Positions 1-14,200 of a DNA stretch of 64,000 nucleotides are shown here, one piece after another. Under the pieces are notes generated by a model, which worked only from the letters and a program-made list of their open reading frames with translations, was not told the origin of the DNA and made no database searches. A program made the position numbers and the translations under genes. Within the stretch, counting starts at the first letter, position 1, and every line of letters starts with the position of its first letter. The DNA comes from Serilophus lunatus (lineage: Eukaryota; Chordata; Aves; Passeriformes; Eurylaimidae). The stretch is from assembly GCA_013399895.1 (NCBI GenBank), contig VXBA01003715.1, positions 402,351 to 466,350 on the forward strand, written 5' to 3'.

Positions 1-1365
1 AGCACTTGTTTTGAAGAATAACAATTCTCCCATTGCTAGCAAAAGATGTCTAATCTGAAACAAATTGACTTGTTTTTATAGTTACATAATACAAATAAAA
101 AATTTAAAATTGCTGCTCTAAATGGCTCATATAGACATATTCTGCCTTTTTAATTATAAAATCATTAACACTTTATTTCAAACTATTTTGTTATACTGTT
201 TTTAGGCAATAGAGTAAAAATGTAGAGAAAATGTTTTCTTCTTGTAGAAAAGTTAACTTTACAGGAAGTTTCAGAGAAAATCCAGACATATGTGGAAAAT
301 ATTTTCTCTCATAAAGAGACAGAGTACTTTTTGCATTTTAAGCACCTTCTTCAAATTTTAGCAATTTCAAATACAGACAGTCAATCTTGTAGTTTTCCAT
401 ATTGTTTGCGTGAATTATTATATCAATGTTTTTCATTTTTTTGTGTTTTAAATATATTCTCATCCTTTATGCCTTCATAAATTTTATGCCTTTGTTCCCT
501 GTTATCCAAAACCAGATGGTCATCTCAGATCTCAGAGAGAAGTTGATTATTCTGTGGTAGTGGAGTTATTTCCACTTCATTTCCCTTTTTGTCTGCTCGT
601 GTAAAACAACAAAGCTAATACAGGAAATTATGGCTTATTTTCACCTGTTTCAGAGATTATACCAATTACAATTTAACTCTCTTCACCCTGTTTCTCAGTT
701 AAAATAAGCAAATATCTGGTTTTAATTCAAATGGGACATTTAATATACTACAAGTAGCCAAGTTCCTTGCAAGATCCAGTTTATTTTTAGAAAGGCATGT
801 CTCTTCTCATTATTAGCATCAGGCAGAATAGCATGAGCTTACTCCATATCATCCGCACATATAAGTACTTTACTTTGATAGGGAAAAACCTTCTGTTTAT
901 TGCCCTCCAATTTTTGATCTTTAGTGAGAATGCCATTTAAAAATATAGCTGTAATACACCTGTAAAAATATTGGGTACTTCATGGATACTTTAGATGAAA
1001 AGTTCACAGACTTATCTCTGTAGACCTGGATCTAGCCATCACATGTAAGATGGAATCTGGACATCTCAATGATTGTCCTCATCCAAGTCAATAAATTGTT
1101 TTTAAAAACTCTATGAAGTAAAAGAAACAGTTGCTTTCTGTTTTAAAGATCAACAAGAATTTAAAAAACAAAAATTAATGAATTAATGACTAAGAATAAA
1201 AAGTGAAATGATGACATCATTCCACCCTATTACTTCTCCCTACAAAGACTTTAAAACTTAGAAAGTACCTGATATTAAAAGTATCCACAGTTCATCAGCT
1301 ATTTCACTGCACACCATCAAACCACTCACATCAAGAAAACAACTCACCTAGTAACATCCTCAAAT

Positions 1366-1378
1366 GGGGGGGGGGGGG
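1366..1378 (+). repeat. Poly-G run of 13
   Basis: Thirteen consecutive G residues sit in otherwise AT-rich sequence. Such a run is prone to length error in reads and to polymerase slippage, so its exact length is uncertain. Confidence 0.95.
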
Positions 1379-4300
1379 AAATCTTACTTATTTAACAAAA
1401 AAATGATAGACATAACTATGTCCCAGGACAGAGTTCTTGATTTTAGAGCACTTACTATTTTTTCCTATTAGCAAAAGGAAAGTGGAAGAGCATTCAAGAA
1501 TATGCATAGTACTAAGAGAGATCCCCTGGATCAACACCTAGCTGTGTAGTTGGTGTCAACAACAGAGACTTGATTATTATGACCTCTAAGTGTGAAGGCC
1601 TGAAAGGAAGAGACATCCAACTGCATGGGACAAAAGTGTCTTTGCCAACCAGCTGGCTAGTGTGGTGAAGGGAGCTTCAAACTAGGAATAATGCTGGAAG
1701 AAGAGAAAACTCACAGTCAGATGAGAAAACAGTGGACCTGGCTGGCAAGCACCCGTTTTTCATGTGCCTCAAGACGGATAATCAGTCATGAAATTTATGG
1801 CAATTCTTTCTCTAGACTGGCATGAAAAATATATTTTTAAATGAACATTATCAAAACACAATCAGCTAATTTCTGTTAAAAGCTTATAACTTTTTTAGTT
1901 TTTCCTGTCAGCTTGAGGTGAAAATGAGAAACTGCACTGATGGACCCCAGGACAGCTTGTTGCAACTCTTGAGAAATCATGCCTGCAAGTGTTGCAAGAC
2001 TTCAGAATTGTCTCATAGTCGTGATTTAGCCAAGGATTGAAATTTCTAGAGAAATCTGTTAGGTTAGGTATATGTATCATTCACAGACTTGCACTTCAAA
2101 CACTGCTATGAAGTCTACAGGTCCTATGATCCCAGATACAGGATTGTTTTCTTGCTCAAGAGATGTCATTACTGGCAGAATAGTCACTTGGCAGGTGGAC
2201 TGCCATGGAGCCAAAACCAAATTGCTTCTGCAACACTATCAACGTCCTTCAGTCCTGGGGATTTCCACAAGAGTATGTGCATATGGCTGTAGCATGGCCA
2301 GAATGGCAAAGTATGGCAGTGTGCTCTACCTGCAGACCTGGGACTGTTGGAGTGCTATGATAATTCAAAGCAGTGCTGCAAAGAGACACTGCAGTCCACT
2401 GCTGAGCTTTGTCTGTGCTTCAAAGACTGAAGTTAATTAATGCAGCAGCAAATTATTTGGGTTACTCTCAATGACAGATAACATTCAAAGAAGATAGGCC
2501 TAGCACTGCCAGTGAGTCTCAGCAATGTTTCTGCAGGGTGTGTAGTGGAAGTCTAGGATTTCCCAGTTCAACTTTAACAGAGATGTGTACACAAAGCCTC
2601 AGTTTTGCTACAATATAATACATAGGATAAATATAAAGAGAAAGAAAAATAGTATGACAAGATGGTCAGTAAGGAGTGGACTTCCTAAACTCAACAGAGT
2701 CATGTGCATTGACAGTTTGCATCTTTCTCACCTACAAGGACATATTCACAACTGCAGGCAACAAAACCAGTACGGCATAGCCGTCTTTGCCACTCTCTGC
2801 ACTAACTTCTTTTTAAGCCTGAGTCTCATTTACAGTTTATTTGGTGGTTTCCAGTTATATTACCATTCCCTAACATTTTTTTGCAAGCTGCCATTAGATG
2901 CTTATCCACTGTCTATTTCATAGTACACCCTGATTTGGCTTTTCCGATTTAGAATATTTTTTAATCTATCTTAAAAACCCCTTACTTACATGCAATTTGT
3001 TTTCAGTCTGTGAGAAGATCTTTAGTTTCACAGTATTTCAAACTTTTTTTAAAATAGCTAAAGGGCATTAAAGCCTCACTAATTTTACTTCCATTTATTC
3101 TCATAAATTGAGAGTTTTGCATTTTAAAAATTTCAAAGCCTCTATCTAAAAATACACCTATGTTTGAGAACTGAATAAGACCATATATAACAACATTTAA
3201 ACATAAGATGCAATTAAGCAGTTTCATCTCTCCCTTCAAAACTCAGTTTGACCATTTGCTTACACTCTTAGCAATGACAAACTCAGGAAAAACATCACTC
3301 AGTTCTCTGTGTACAGAAGAAAACAATGGAGGAAACTTAAAGGTCTAGGTACAGTTTCAAAAGATCCAGGTCACAGTACTGGCTCTTTCCTGTCACTAAC
3401 AAACTAGCTCAAAAGACATACCATATTTACTTATATAGACAAAGAAATTATTGCATGTATTTCTCATACTAATGCTGATACTCAGACTTCTTTGTGCATT
3501 TAACTCTGGTAAATCTAAGGAATATATAAAGATGAAGAATTAATCTAGGGGTGTAGGCTGTGAGTTACAGCTGGTCCAAGAGAGGAATTTTTTATCGGTA
3601 TGCATAATTTTAAAACATTTTTGAACACAGGTCACATTTTAAGATACTATGTTGTAGACAAGAAGTACATGGCTCTGGGAAATTTAACTTTTGTTCCTCA
3701 ATAAATGTCTGTGTGTCATGCCACTCTTCACTCTGCCTTATAGAGTCACAAGATGCTTTCTGGAAAACAGTAAATGTGCACTGGAAAAGATTGATGTCTG
3801 CCTTCTTTCCTGCAGAATTTCAATGGGATATGAAGAAAAAAAGCCCTGAAAGGACAGGAGAAAAAAAATGTAGTGACAGAACACTGCCTAAGGGAATCAC
3901 GGTTGTTGGGCAAGACATTTCAGCTAAAGGTTTTGCATGCACAGTCTTTATTTTTTCAAATGCTTGACTTGCAATATTTGTCTATATACCCTCTGACGGT
4001 ATTTGAAACTTAGCTCTTGTCACCTTGCCATTTCAGTATGATTGCCTCCCATTCTAAGTAACATGTGTGTTAGCCACGGAGATTATTGAGATCACAGCAG
4101 AAATAAACTCCCTGTTAATAGGTGTCACAGAAAAATTCAGTTTTACACCTGCAGCCCTGGGCTTGCCTAATTGCTCTGTGAGATGGCAGGTGTACAATCC
4201 AGTCACAGGCATAAACCTTGATCATTATTTGATGTATGAATACCTTTTCTTAGTAGAATGTGATTTCTTGGCTGTTTAACTGTACAGGCATTCATAAACT

Positions 4301-4667
4301 GTAATTTATAAAGACTAAAAATATTTTCAACCTAATGAAGAACATTAGTACAGAGGCCAAACTGAAATGGAAGAAGATGTGTCCAAATTGTTACAATTTA
4401 TTGGTCCTCAAAACAGAGCAATGGCACACAAAATGCCCTTGGTCATGGTCCCCATTCTGTGCTAGTTGACACAAGCCAAAATAATGACAGAGCGTTCTGT
4501 GTTTAAGGGATTGAGTTAGGATGTCTCCTAGCACAGTTTAAGTTACTAAATTATTTCTACCTCTTCATCCTTCTCAAAATATGCATGTTAAAACACGCTA
4601 AAAGCTGATTCAATTATAAGGGAACAAATTTCATATTTTCTCAGTCTATGTATATGTATTTACATTT

Positions 4668-4682
4668 ATATATATATATATA
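4668..4682. repeat. Short (TA)n microsatellite
   Basis: About seven TA units follow a T/A-rich lead-in. Comparable short TA runs occur at 11275-11286 and 30375-30390. All are short and probably only weakly polymorphic. Confidence 0.85.
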
Positions 4683-7600
4683 ATAATAGACCTTGTTTTA
4701 AGGACTGTATTTATTAAAGTGTGTCCACTTTTTGAAGAATGTTGAAGGATCATCCTGTGACCTACAGGAGGATAGGACTGCAGGAGAATGTATGCTACAA
4801 AAAGGACAAGGCCTGACACTGGAACACTTGTGTTCAAATGGACAGCAGCATTGGTGTTGCTCCCGTAACCTAGCCCAGTGGAGACAGTAAGCCTGTAAAC
4901 CTCCTGGATTTTAGACTTGAATATAAAATGTTGGGGAAAGGTTTGGTTTTGTAGTTGAGGAAAGGTTTCCTAATAATTTTTACCAAGGATTTCACAGACT
5001 GGCAGTAGTTAAATTCCTTGCACTTTAGCTATTGACAGGTCTACAGCATTAGATCCACCTTTACTGAACCCCCATGTGTACACAGCTACACGACAACAGA
5101 AAGTATGCTCTCATTCCTTAGGGTTGATGAGAATGGTGTAACCACTTTAGAAAGCTACAAGATGGGGCTTCACCAGGGGAGAAGGAGGATTAGAATTATA
5201 CAGGGGCTTTTTTTGGAGGTCAGAAAGTCCTGCGAGCCAAGAACAGCTATGCAATGCAAAGCTCTGTCTCCATGTGTTCAGAGCTCATGGATGCTTTAAA
5301 GATTTAAGACAGAGCTGTGAGTGTCTGCTAGAAAACAGCAGGGAGGAGCTGAGGTTCATGATCGATAGCAAGTATCTAAACAAGAATCAGGCAGAAGTGT
5401 TTTCAGAGGTGTTTGCAGCAGACTCCCATGTGGGAAGCTGTAGGAGTGCCAAAAAGCAAAGTAGAGCCTGGGTGTCCCCTACCTGTGACATTTTTGACAG
5501 CTCCGGGGTTATGTTTTATGGTTTTTTGGGGGCGCATCTGTGACTTCATACATTTATTGTTTGGAGGATGGGCTTAAAAAGTCCTGGCAGTTTCTTTTCC
5601 TGGGACAATGAGCAATGCTAATGTGAAGTACATATAGCATCAACATGGTTTTTTGCATATACATTGTCCTAGAAAAAAGAAGTGCAGATCTCTGGCTTGG
5701 CACTTTATCATAGAGCTGTAACTGTTTCATTCTTCTCAACATTCAGACTTGTAGATCAAAGATATTGGTTCTAATTAATGCCATTTTCACTACATAACTT
5801 CATTCTAAAAGTATGCTTTGTACATTCCTCAAGAAGTTTTTGTTGGTTGCTTGGTTTTTTATGGTTTGGGGTTTTTTTTCTCAAAAAAATCTTGTCCTTT
5901 CTTGAAGGTCAATGCAAAGCAAAAAAGGAAAAGATTACTTTAAGGTGATAGGGTCTATAAGAGCTTCTGCCATGAAGATTTTCAAAATAGCTGTTTTATG
6001 CGCTTAGAGAAAGCATCTTAAAATTTTAAGGCCCTTTTTCATGTTAGTAAAATATGTCTATTTCTCTTCTGCTGCTGATTTATGAATGGTAATAGTGAGA
6101 GCATTATGGTGGCAATAAAATGTATGTGAGGAGTTATTGACAGAAAATTCTCCATAGGCAAAATCAAATTTTGAGATTCATCTTTAATGCGTATCATTAA
6201 CAACAGGAAACAAAACTCAGGAAAATCTGAGATCTTCTTTTGTTCACATGAGGACTCAGGTGCTTATATGACATCTAGCTGTCATTAAGCAAACTGAGAA
6301 TATGCTTTATATTGCAAAAAAGTGGGAGACAAAGAGGATTAGGGCTCCAGGCCCAAAATAATTGGTCTGGTTAGAAATTTTATGTTCCCATGGGTTCCCA
6401 TGGTTTTGAGGCACCAGATACGGGCTGAGGGTTTTCATCAGTGAAAAGAAAAAGGCACTTAAGCTTTGTTCACTACCTAGGAAAAGCCAGTCTTCACTGT
6501 AGTTTTTAAGAGTTTCTGTAAACAAAATTTTATCCTTCTAACTTTGCTGCAGTTTTCATTCTCCTGAAATTCAATGCAACAAACAAAGTGAATGCATACT
6601 GAGTTTTGTAATGATGAACTGACCCACTTCTATGCCTCTGCACTTTTCTTTCTCAGCAGCACTCATGAAAAAAGGAACTCTCCTTTTTGATTGTTGTTTA
6701 CATCAACCAGTATACAAAATACAGTCCTATAACAGCTGTTTACAATTCCAGCTTTTTTTTCTTACTACAACAGAAGAACAAAAAATTCCAAACAAATCAA
6801 AGCAGTGAATTGTGCATGTCAGCTAAATAATATTTGTTTGTTTAATTCACCAGCGAAAGAGTTTGATATGAAGTTGATGGAGAAGGAATGTTCAAGAAGC
6901 AAAACTTTATTCCTTTTCAGCTGGAGGTTTGCATTTTAGGTCTGCCACATCATGGTGAATTTTGTGAAGAAAATCCAGGGATTTTGAAAAGCCTGTGAAT
7001 GCAGTCATACTTTCATACATACATATGTATTCATATTAGATACTTTCATGCCTGAATCCTCAGTCTTTAAAATCCAAACCAATGTATTTTGCAAGAAGAG
7101 GATTGGATGCTGCCTATGTTTTATGGGTGCATTTTAATAGCAAACACCAATAAATGACAGACTGGGAAAACAATGGCTGAGAAGCCTAGAAAAATGCTTA
7201 GATGGATTTGCATTGTAATGTGTCCCTTGTACAAGAAATACCTTTGCAACTACTTGAAATGTGGAAATAGATAGATATTTTCCTATTTTATCATGTCCTT
7301 GGTATACTACTATGATCAATGTAAAGATCAAAGATGCAATCTTACTCCTTTGAGACTTTTCATAGGATAGTTTTGATTACCCTGTTACCTCTGTAACCTG
7401 ATAATAGGAAACAAACTTTGACAGACAGAGGAAAGTCAAAGTACAAAGTTGTGGGTAGAAGGCAGAAAGAGAAAAACAACCTGGAAGCCCTAAGAATGAA
7501 GGAAAACCAGTGTAAATGCTGTTTCACAGATACTTATAATCTTTTTCTGACTTGCTACACAACAATATATGAAAGGCACACCAGTGTTGATCCATGTGGC

Positions 7601-10429
7601 TTCACTTGTATACAGTTTAAGAAATAACCTTAATTTTCTCTGCCATTTGACCCTTTCTTTGGCCTGCAGCAAACTTCAATACCTCTGCACCCTCCTTCTT
7701 TACAAGCCTCAGCAGTAACAGCTAAAGAATTGTTTCATGTATATTGGTAATGATTTTGGACAGGCCAGAGTAATCAAACCTTCAAAATTGCCAAAGTTAT
7801 TCAAAGCTTGAAGCACTTGAAGTTGTTTATCAATGCTTTACAAAGATTAAAATTTTTAAAAATGTGTGTGATTGTGAATATTTATATACAGAAACTAGGA
7901 AAACAGAGGTTCTTTTCTTTTTTTGCAGAAAGATGCCTTGTGAGTTGTTTTAGCGAGGCCTAAATACCTCCAAAATGTTATGTATGCCTCCTTTCTAGAA
8001 TATCTCCAGCTACCTCTTCCCAAGTCTGTCATTAGACTACTTTATATTTCCTGAGCATAAACAGGGACTCAGAATTTGTGCTTTGGTGAGCTGATAAAAC
8101 AAAGTGAAATTTTATCACAAATTGTGCTTGATGTCAGGATGCAATACATTTCACATTAAACCAAATTACATTACTCATGGAATGTAAGAAAGGGCTCCAC
8201 TCGTTCTCCAGTATGCATGGGAACAAGCTCCTGCAATTATATTTCTGAAGCAATCTGAACAAAACTGGTCTGCAGCCATGGTCTCTCAGCTGCAAGATAT
8301 GGCTGATGAGCTGAGTGGCAGCATCTTGCTTGTAGGACAGATCAGCGCTCCTGAAACACACGTCCCAGAGGGCTCCAAGATCTGGCCATTATCCTTTCTG
8401 ACCATAGCAGAGTGTCTGTGATGCTGTTAGTGTACCAGAGATTTAGGACTGTCCAAAGGCAGAGACACCTGATTTTCATTCAGTGGCAAGTCCCTTTTTT
8501 CTCCAGCAATCTAAGTCCCTGAAAGAAATTACCTCTCCAAGATGTCAATAACTTGAGGGTGAGTATGAAGAATGTGTTTGGCCTCTCCATCCTATACCCA
8601 TGGGGACATTTTAAGTGACTGTAGCTGAGTGACTTCATGGGATTTCTTCTCCTATTTATTCCTTCTCCTTTTATAATTAGAAACTCATAATTTCTCTATA
8701 TAATTTAATGTTCTTTGGAAATAACCGAGGTTTATGTAAATTTTTATGGCATAATAATGGCTTGAATAGAACTGAAACTGAAGACTATTTCATAAAGAAA
8801 ACTGAAGGCTGCTAATGAAAGGCTGACTCTCTAGAGTCAGGATGGAGAGGGACAAGACTGACTTTTAGCAATATAATGCTGAGCTGAGCTAGTCTAGTCT
8901 CAAATATAACATTTAAACCTTTGGCCATTAACAAAAAATATAGTTTAATCTATGTTATTCTCTACAATTCCCGAGTTGGACTGGTGGTAAGAGGAAAAAC
9001 TTCAATATATTAATTTTCTTTAACATTCCAAACTTTTTCTGTCACAATATGCTCAGACCATTTGGAATTTTAACGCCTGGAAATGATGCCTTTTAAAAGT
9101 GCCAAAGAATTTTGGACAATTAATTCGTACTAGAGCAGGTGAGAATACAGTACATTTGGGAAATATAATGTATAACAGTTTTTCCCTTTGGGCTCATCTC
9201 TTTGTTAGAAACACATCTAATCTCCATTTTGACATTTTATAATATAGTAACTAATCACAGAAATCCTTATTTCTATGCCTCATATTGCTGATGAACTGGA
9301 CAAGTATCAAAAGCAATCACTTTTAAAGGAGCTGCAGTAATTTTACTCCCCCAATATTGTTTCTTCTCTGTTTTCTCTCTCCTTTCATCTCCCATTAAAA
9401 TGCTGTTATTGTTGGGTTTTAAAGTCATCAGGTTTCAACTAAGTAAAACTATGTCTTTCATTGCAGAGAACTATTCTTTTGAATGACCTCAAGATTTTTA
9501 TGATGATTTGTCCATCAGAAGAAGGAGGGGAAGGAAAAGGGTATTCATTTGTACTTATAAAAGTGATGATACAGTGTTCCAGACACTCTTCACTCTTAAA
9601 AAATCTCGATAGAAGGATTTCCTTTCTTTTGATTTTAACAAGCTTTAACTAAAGCTCCACATTAGCAAAAAATATGTACTTTGTATTTCATTATTTTCTA
9701 ATCCAAGTCTTGCTGGAACCGAGAACCTTTCTGTCTCTCCTTAGGATTGTATAGGGAATGAAAAGTTTTCTCTTCTGCACTTCCAAGATTTAGTTTACTT
9801 GTACACACAATTGCTTAGCAGCCTTCTGTTTGTGAAGAGAGTTGACATTGCTGCCATTGGCCCCAAGAAGGAAGATTTGAGAGCTGTCAGAGCACTTGGG
9901 AACAACAGAGGTTAGAAAAAGATAAAACATAGAAATTAGAAACAGTCATTTGAGGAGTAATACTAGTTTTGCAAACGAGCAAAATTTCTCCTTCCACTGG
10001 AAAAATTCCCTTTCAAGTTCAAGGAAGCCACATATATTCATAGGATGGAAGGGGGAGAAAATGCTTTGAGGGTCTCAGGGACCTCAGAGTCAATAACCAA
10101 ATATTTGACCATTACAAGGCTCAAAGTCAAATTGTAATGGAGCTCTATACTTCAAATCAGAGCACTCCCAGGTGGTGTTAACACCAAGGAATTTACACAA
10201 GAAAGGCTTTTCAGCTTCTGTCTCCATAGTTAAGCTATTTCCACTTTAATAACTGACAAGACATGGAAAATTGAAACATTATTTGTTTTCAAATGCATGC
10301 AGCAAAATGACATGCCAACATTTTACTATAGAAAAACCCTATTAAAAATATAGGTAAGCAAAATAATTCAGAAAAATATCATCACATAAGAGCTTTGGGA
10401 TTTGTGTGTGTACAGGATTTATACATACG

Positions 10430-11222
10430 TGTCTTAGTTTAAAGACAAATATTTGGAATGGGAACTCCAATAAAATAAATTCCCTCCCCTTTTAATTTCC
10501 ACCAATACAGAGAGACAAAATGCAAGGAGATAAAAGTGAAGAATTAATAATTTGCTGACAAGGAAATAGCAGCAACCACAAAGATACAAAGGAAAAAGTC
10601 TTACCCACAAGGAGAGGAATCCACCATCCTATGTGGACCCTCTGGAACAAAGGGGGGAAAAATGGCAGCAGGTCCTCCCCGCCAACTGCCCCCCCCTCTG
10701 TCCAACTAAAAAACAGAAACAATGGGAAATAGAGCAAAAGCAAAAACTCTGTTGTTCGCAAGGAGTTATACTATTAAACTGCCTGCTCTTTGTCACCCAG
10801 TCAAGTTCAGGTCCTGACTATAGCAGCAGTGTTAGTTCAGAACCTCTTCATTTTCTGCCAGATGTTGCCTCTGGCACTGGTGCTGCCCTGCTTGGCTTGG
10901 CTGGGTGATGGGTGAGCAGCAACAGTGATTCTGGCATGAGTGAGCAGCAAGGGGAGAATTACAGGGAAGCTCTGCTGCGAACAGCTCCCAGCACATGTAG
11001 CAACAGTGGTACCTGGGTCAGTTCAGTACTGATCTGGGCAATGGCAAAGGGTCCCGGCATGGGCAGCTGTGCTGCTTGGCTCCCAGGCACCAGTCATGTG
11101 GTCCAGGGAAGAAAAGGAGTTTCCCTTCTCCTCCCAGCCATTTTTTTTCCTTCACCTCACCACCTGGCCCTAGTAAGATGTAGCAGAATTCATTCCTAAA
11201 GAGACAGTCTCCCTCCAAAACA
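10430..11222. mobile_element. Probable endogenous retrovirus solo LTR (about 0.8 kb)
   Basis: The segment opens with TGTCTTAGTTT and can be closed at CCAAAACA, giving the TG...CA ends of an LTR. The opening resembles avian LTR families whose one end reads TGTCTTGGTTTGAAA (from memory). The interior is richer in G and C than the flanks, with C-run patches at about 10676-10696 and 11131-11171. No gag, pol or env frame is visible beside it, so if real it is a solo LTR. I could not find a convincing target-site duplication, the right edge is a guess, and orientation is unresolved: the AATAAA motifs lie close to the left end. The open frames of 90-95 codons inside it look like chance. Confidence 0.45.
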
Positions 11223-14200
11223 ATGTCAGAAAAGGGAATAAAATACAAAAACCTCCTGTAACTATGAAAATGTGTATATATATATACCTTAATTTTATTA
11301 TCATAAATTATTCATAAAGGAACAGATGGGATTTCAGGACCAGGCTTATCTGTGTTGGTTTTTTATGGTTTTTATTTTCCATAAGCCTTACAAAAATTTG
11401 GGTTACAAAATGCTGGTTTCTGCTTAAGGATTCTCCCAGTAAAGAAAGAGTGTCTTAGGCTTGCCAATATGAAGATAAATTAAACAAATACTTTAATAAC
11501 AACACCAGATTACACTTAAAGTATTTCAGTAAAAAAAGTCTGTTTTCATTTTTACATTACACAAGGAGGGGATTTTTTACACTATCAAAAGAAGCATAAG
11601 CATTTTCTAGCTTTCCTGATTAAAAATATGTTTCACAAAAAAAAAAAAATAAGGCAAGTGAATCCCCAGGATACCAGTCCCTCAAGGAGTTCCTGAACAT
11701 ACATGCACAATTTTTTAAATTTCTTTTAAATCTGAAAACCAAACTTTCAGTGACAGGGTCATGTCATCACAGTAGCAACGAGTAATTATTAAGGGTATTA
11801 AGACTTTTTCCTTTATGGTGAGGTGGTCCCATGTGGCAGAGTTTTGCCATTAATCCAGGTGGAAGAACATTTACACCTGTGTGATCCTATGCCTTTGGCA
11901 AATGCTTCATTGCTTCTGCTCCTAGCAAATCCCATTGAACCATACACAGAGCTGTAGACAATAAATCCTTCAGCAGATGTAACTAGCTGGTTTGTCAGAA
12001 ATTAACACATAGCTGAGTTGATTTGGAGGCCTTTCATTGCTTGACTTTGGTTTGACATTGCTACTGCTTAACTGAAACTTAACTAAATGTTAAGCATACT
12101 TAACTGAGTGTTACAAGAAAAGTAATGCTGCAAAGTTATTTCAGAGTTATACTCAAACAGGTTTCTGCTGTAATACTACTGGTATGTGTAGCTGGACTTA
12201 ACATAAATATCTGAGCTATTTGGTTATCTCTGTTGTCTTTCAGAAGTTTGTTTGGTCCCATAGGCAGTTAATAAGGTCTGTTTAAGGCCAGTTCTGCTAA
12301 CACATTAATTTTTCTTGCTATAGTGACTTCAGAGTACCAACACCATGTTAAATAAAGAGCTTTTGGAGAAGTCTTTTAAAGAGGGAGGGTGTTTTAGTAA
12401 TAATCTTATGGGATGAATGTGAGAGTTTTAAGTATTTTGAATATTTTATAGTTCTAGACTTATTTTACCATATGAAATAACAGAGGATTATGGATTATGG
12501 GGTCTGCAGAATGTTTTGTCTTTGAACATGGTAGATTTGTTTGTTGTATTAGTTTTGGACAGAAAAGGATTTTTTTCTTTTTTGTGTAAATCCTGAAGTA
12601 CCTCTATGAGCTGTATCTAATTCTAAGCTTTGTTTCTGATTTGTACTATATGAGACCAAGTTGATTCAACAGAATTTCTGTGACACAAAGTATGCTTTAT
12701 TCAATATGGCAGTACTTTTTTAAAAGCTTATCTGAAACAAAGCTAGAGGCTTGCTGATTGTGATGGATTAGCTAAATCTGCAGAGATATCATAATGTGGA
12801 ATGATATAAATTGCAGACCATATATTAGGGCGTTTTTATCTGCCTATGGTTTTACTGTAGCATTGGCTTTGCTACAGGTTGGTCAAGAGTTTGCATATAT
12901 GTTTCAGGGTCTCTTTTTACAATACCTAAATTCAGTCTAATAATTTTTGCAATGCTAGAATAAATTCAGCAATTAAAAAGCAATACTTGATTTTATTAAC
13001 TAATTTAGACAATTCTGTGCTTTCAACTGACTCCTCTACTATGGACAGGTGTTATATCATGAGTTGTAATCTAGCAAAATTACAAGACCAAGTCTGAATT
13101 TTACAGTCTTGGCTTTTATCACTGCTGTAAGAATTTGAAAACATTCAAGACTAATTCTAATGAAAGAATAAGTGATCACATAACATTTATAAAAGAATCA
13201 ATTCCAGGAGCATGTAAACAGATCAAATCCTCATGTTTACATCACACATATTGGACACAACTAAAACTAAAACTTGCAGTGTTGTTTCTTAAGCATAGTT
13301 ATCTATTCAAAGCAGAACTGTCTGCCTTCAAACTTGTTCTGTGTAAACAGAAATCCCTAAGATTTCAGATGACCCACCACAATCTATGTGCTCTCGTTAT
13401 AATGGTCTGCTTGGAATTATCAGAGAAGAAAAGGGTTTATTGCCCTGAAATTTCCCTGAAGATTGGCTGCAGGAGACAAAGGACATAGTTGCCAGTAAAC
13501 TCTGAAAAAGTCCTCTGTGTAGGAAAAGAGAAAGTAAATACGGTTTAAAAACTGTCAAAATAAATTTTCTAAAGTGTTTACAGATGCTGACAGTATAATA
13601 ACATCCCCTGCCTCTTGGAAACAATAGAGTGGATTGGCCTTTTTTTTTTTTATTTTAGATTAAAGTGGTGAATGCTAAAAAGATACAAGTTTACAGCTCA
13701 ACTAGAAAAACATTCACAACACAGTTGTTCAGTACGTCACAACCTGTAAGATGCATAAGGACAGATGATGTTCTCTATACGTAGCTTCTGTTGAAAAATA
13801 GAGCTTATTTTTGCTTCTACAATACATGAGCTGAAGCACACTAATCTAACCATGCTAAGAAGTACTGCAGCAGAATTTCCAGAAGCAGTCCACCAAATGG
13901 GGAAAAGGTGGAAGACTTAAAAAGAACAGCTGACAACACAGCAGTTGGTTTTGATGCAAGAAAGGGCAGGACATTCATGAAGCTTTTGGGAGAAACAGCA
14001 GACTGTGCAATGACATAAGAAGCAAAGGATTTGAAGGTCCTATAGCTGAAGTGTGTTCCTGAGTTACCTGGAGAGTCTCAGCCTTTCTTCTGGGAATAGA
14101 AATTAGTTGATGTGTGTGATTATGGGCTTGCTTTGGAGAAGATGGAGGGATCATGTGATGTCTCCTTGACTTATTTAGATCAAGAATCCATCTGTCGCTG

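Larger units (their letters stand above)
1..10429. other. Anonymous AT-rich non-coding stretch
   Basis: I recognise no gene or repeat family in this stretch. Open frames are short; the longest, 122 codons at 2072-2440, overlaps another frame on the same strand and has no motif I know. Two segments are less AT-rich and more complex than their surroundings, about 1890-2560 and 5100-5545. They could be decayed repeats or conserved non-coding DNA, and the sequence alone does not decide. Simple repeats are listed separately. The base composition and dense stop codons in all frames fit intergenic or intronic bird DNA. Confidence 0.6.

Noticed and set aside
2072..2440. 122-codon plus-strand open frame as a host gene
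   Set aside because: No recognisable domain, splice context or codon pattern; an overlapping second frame is also open.
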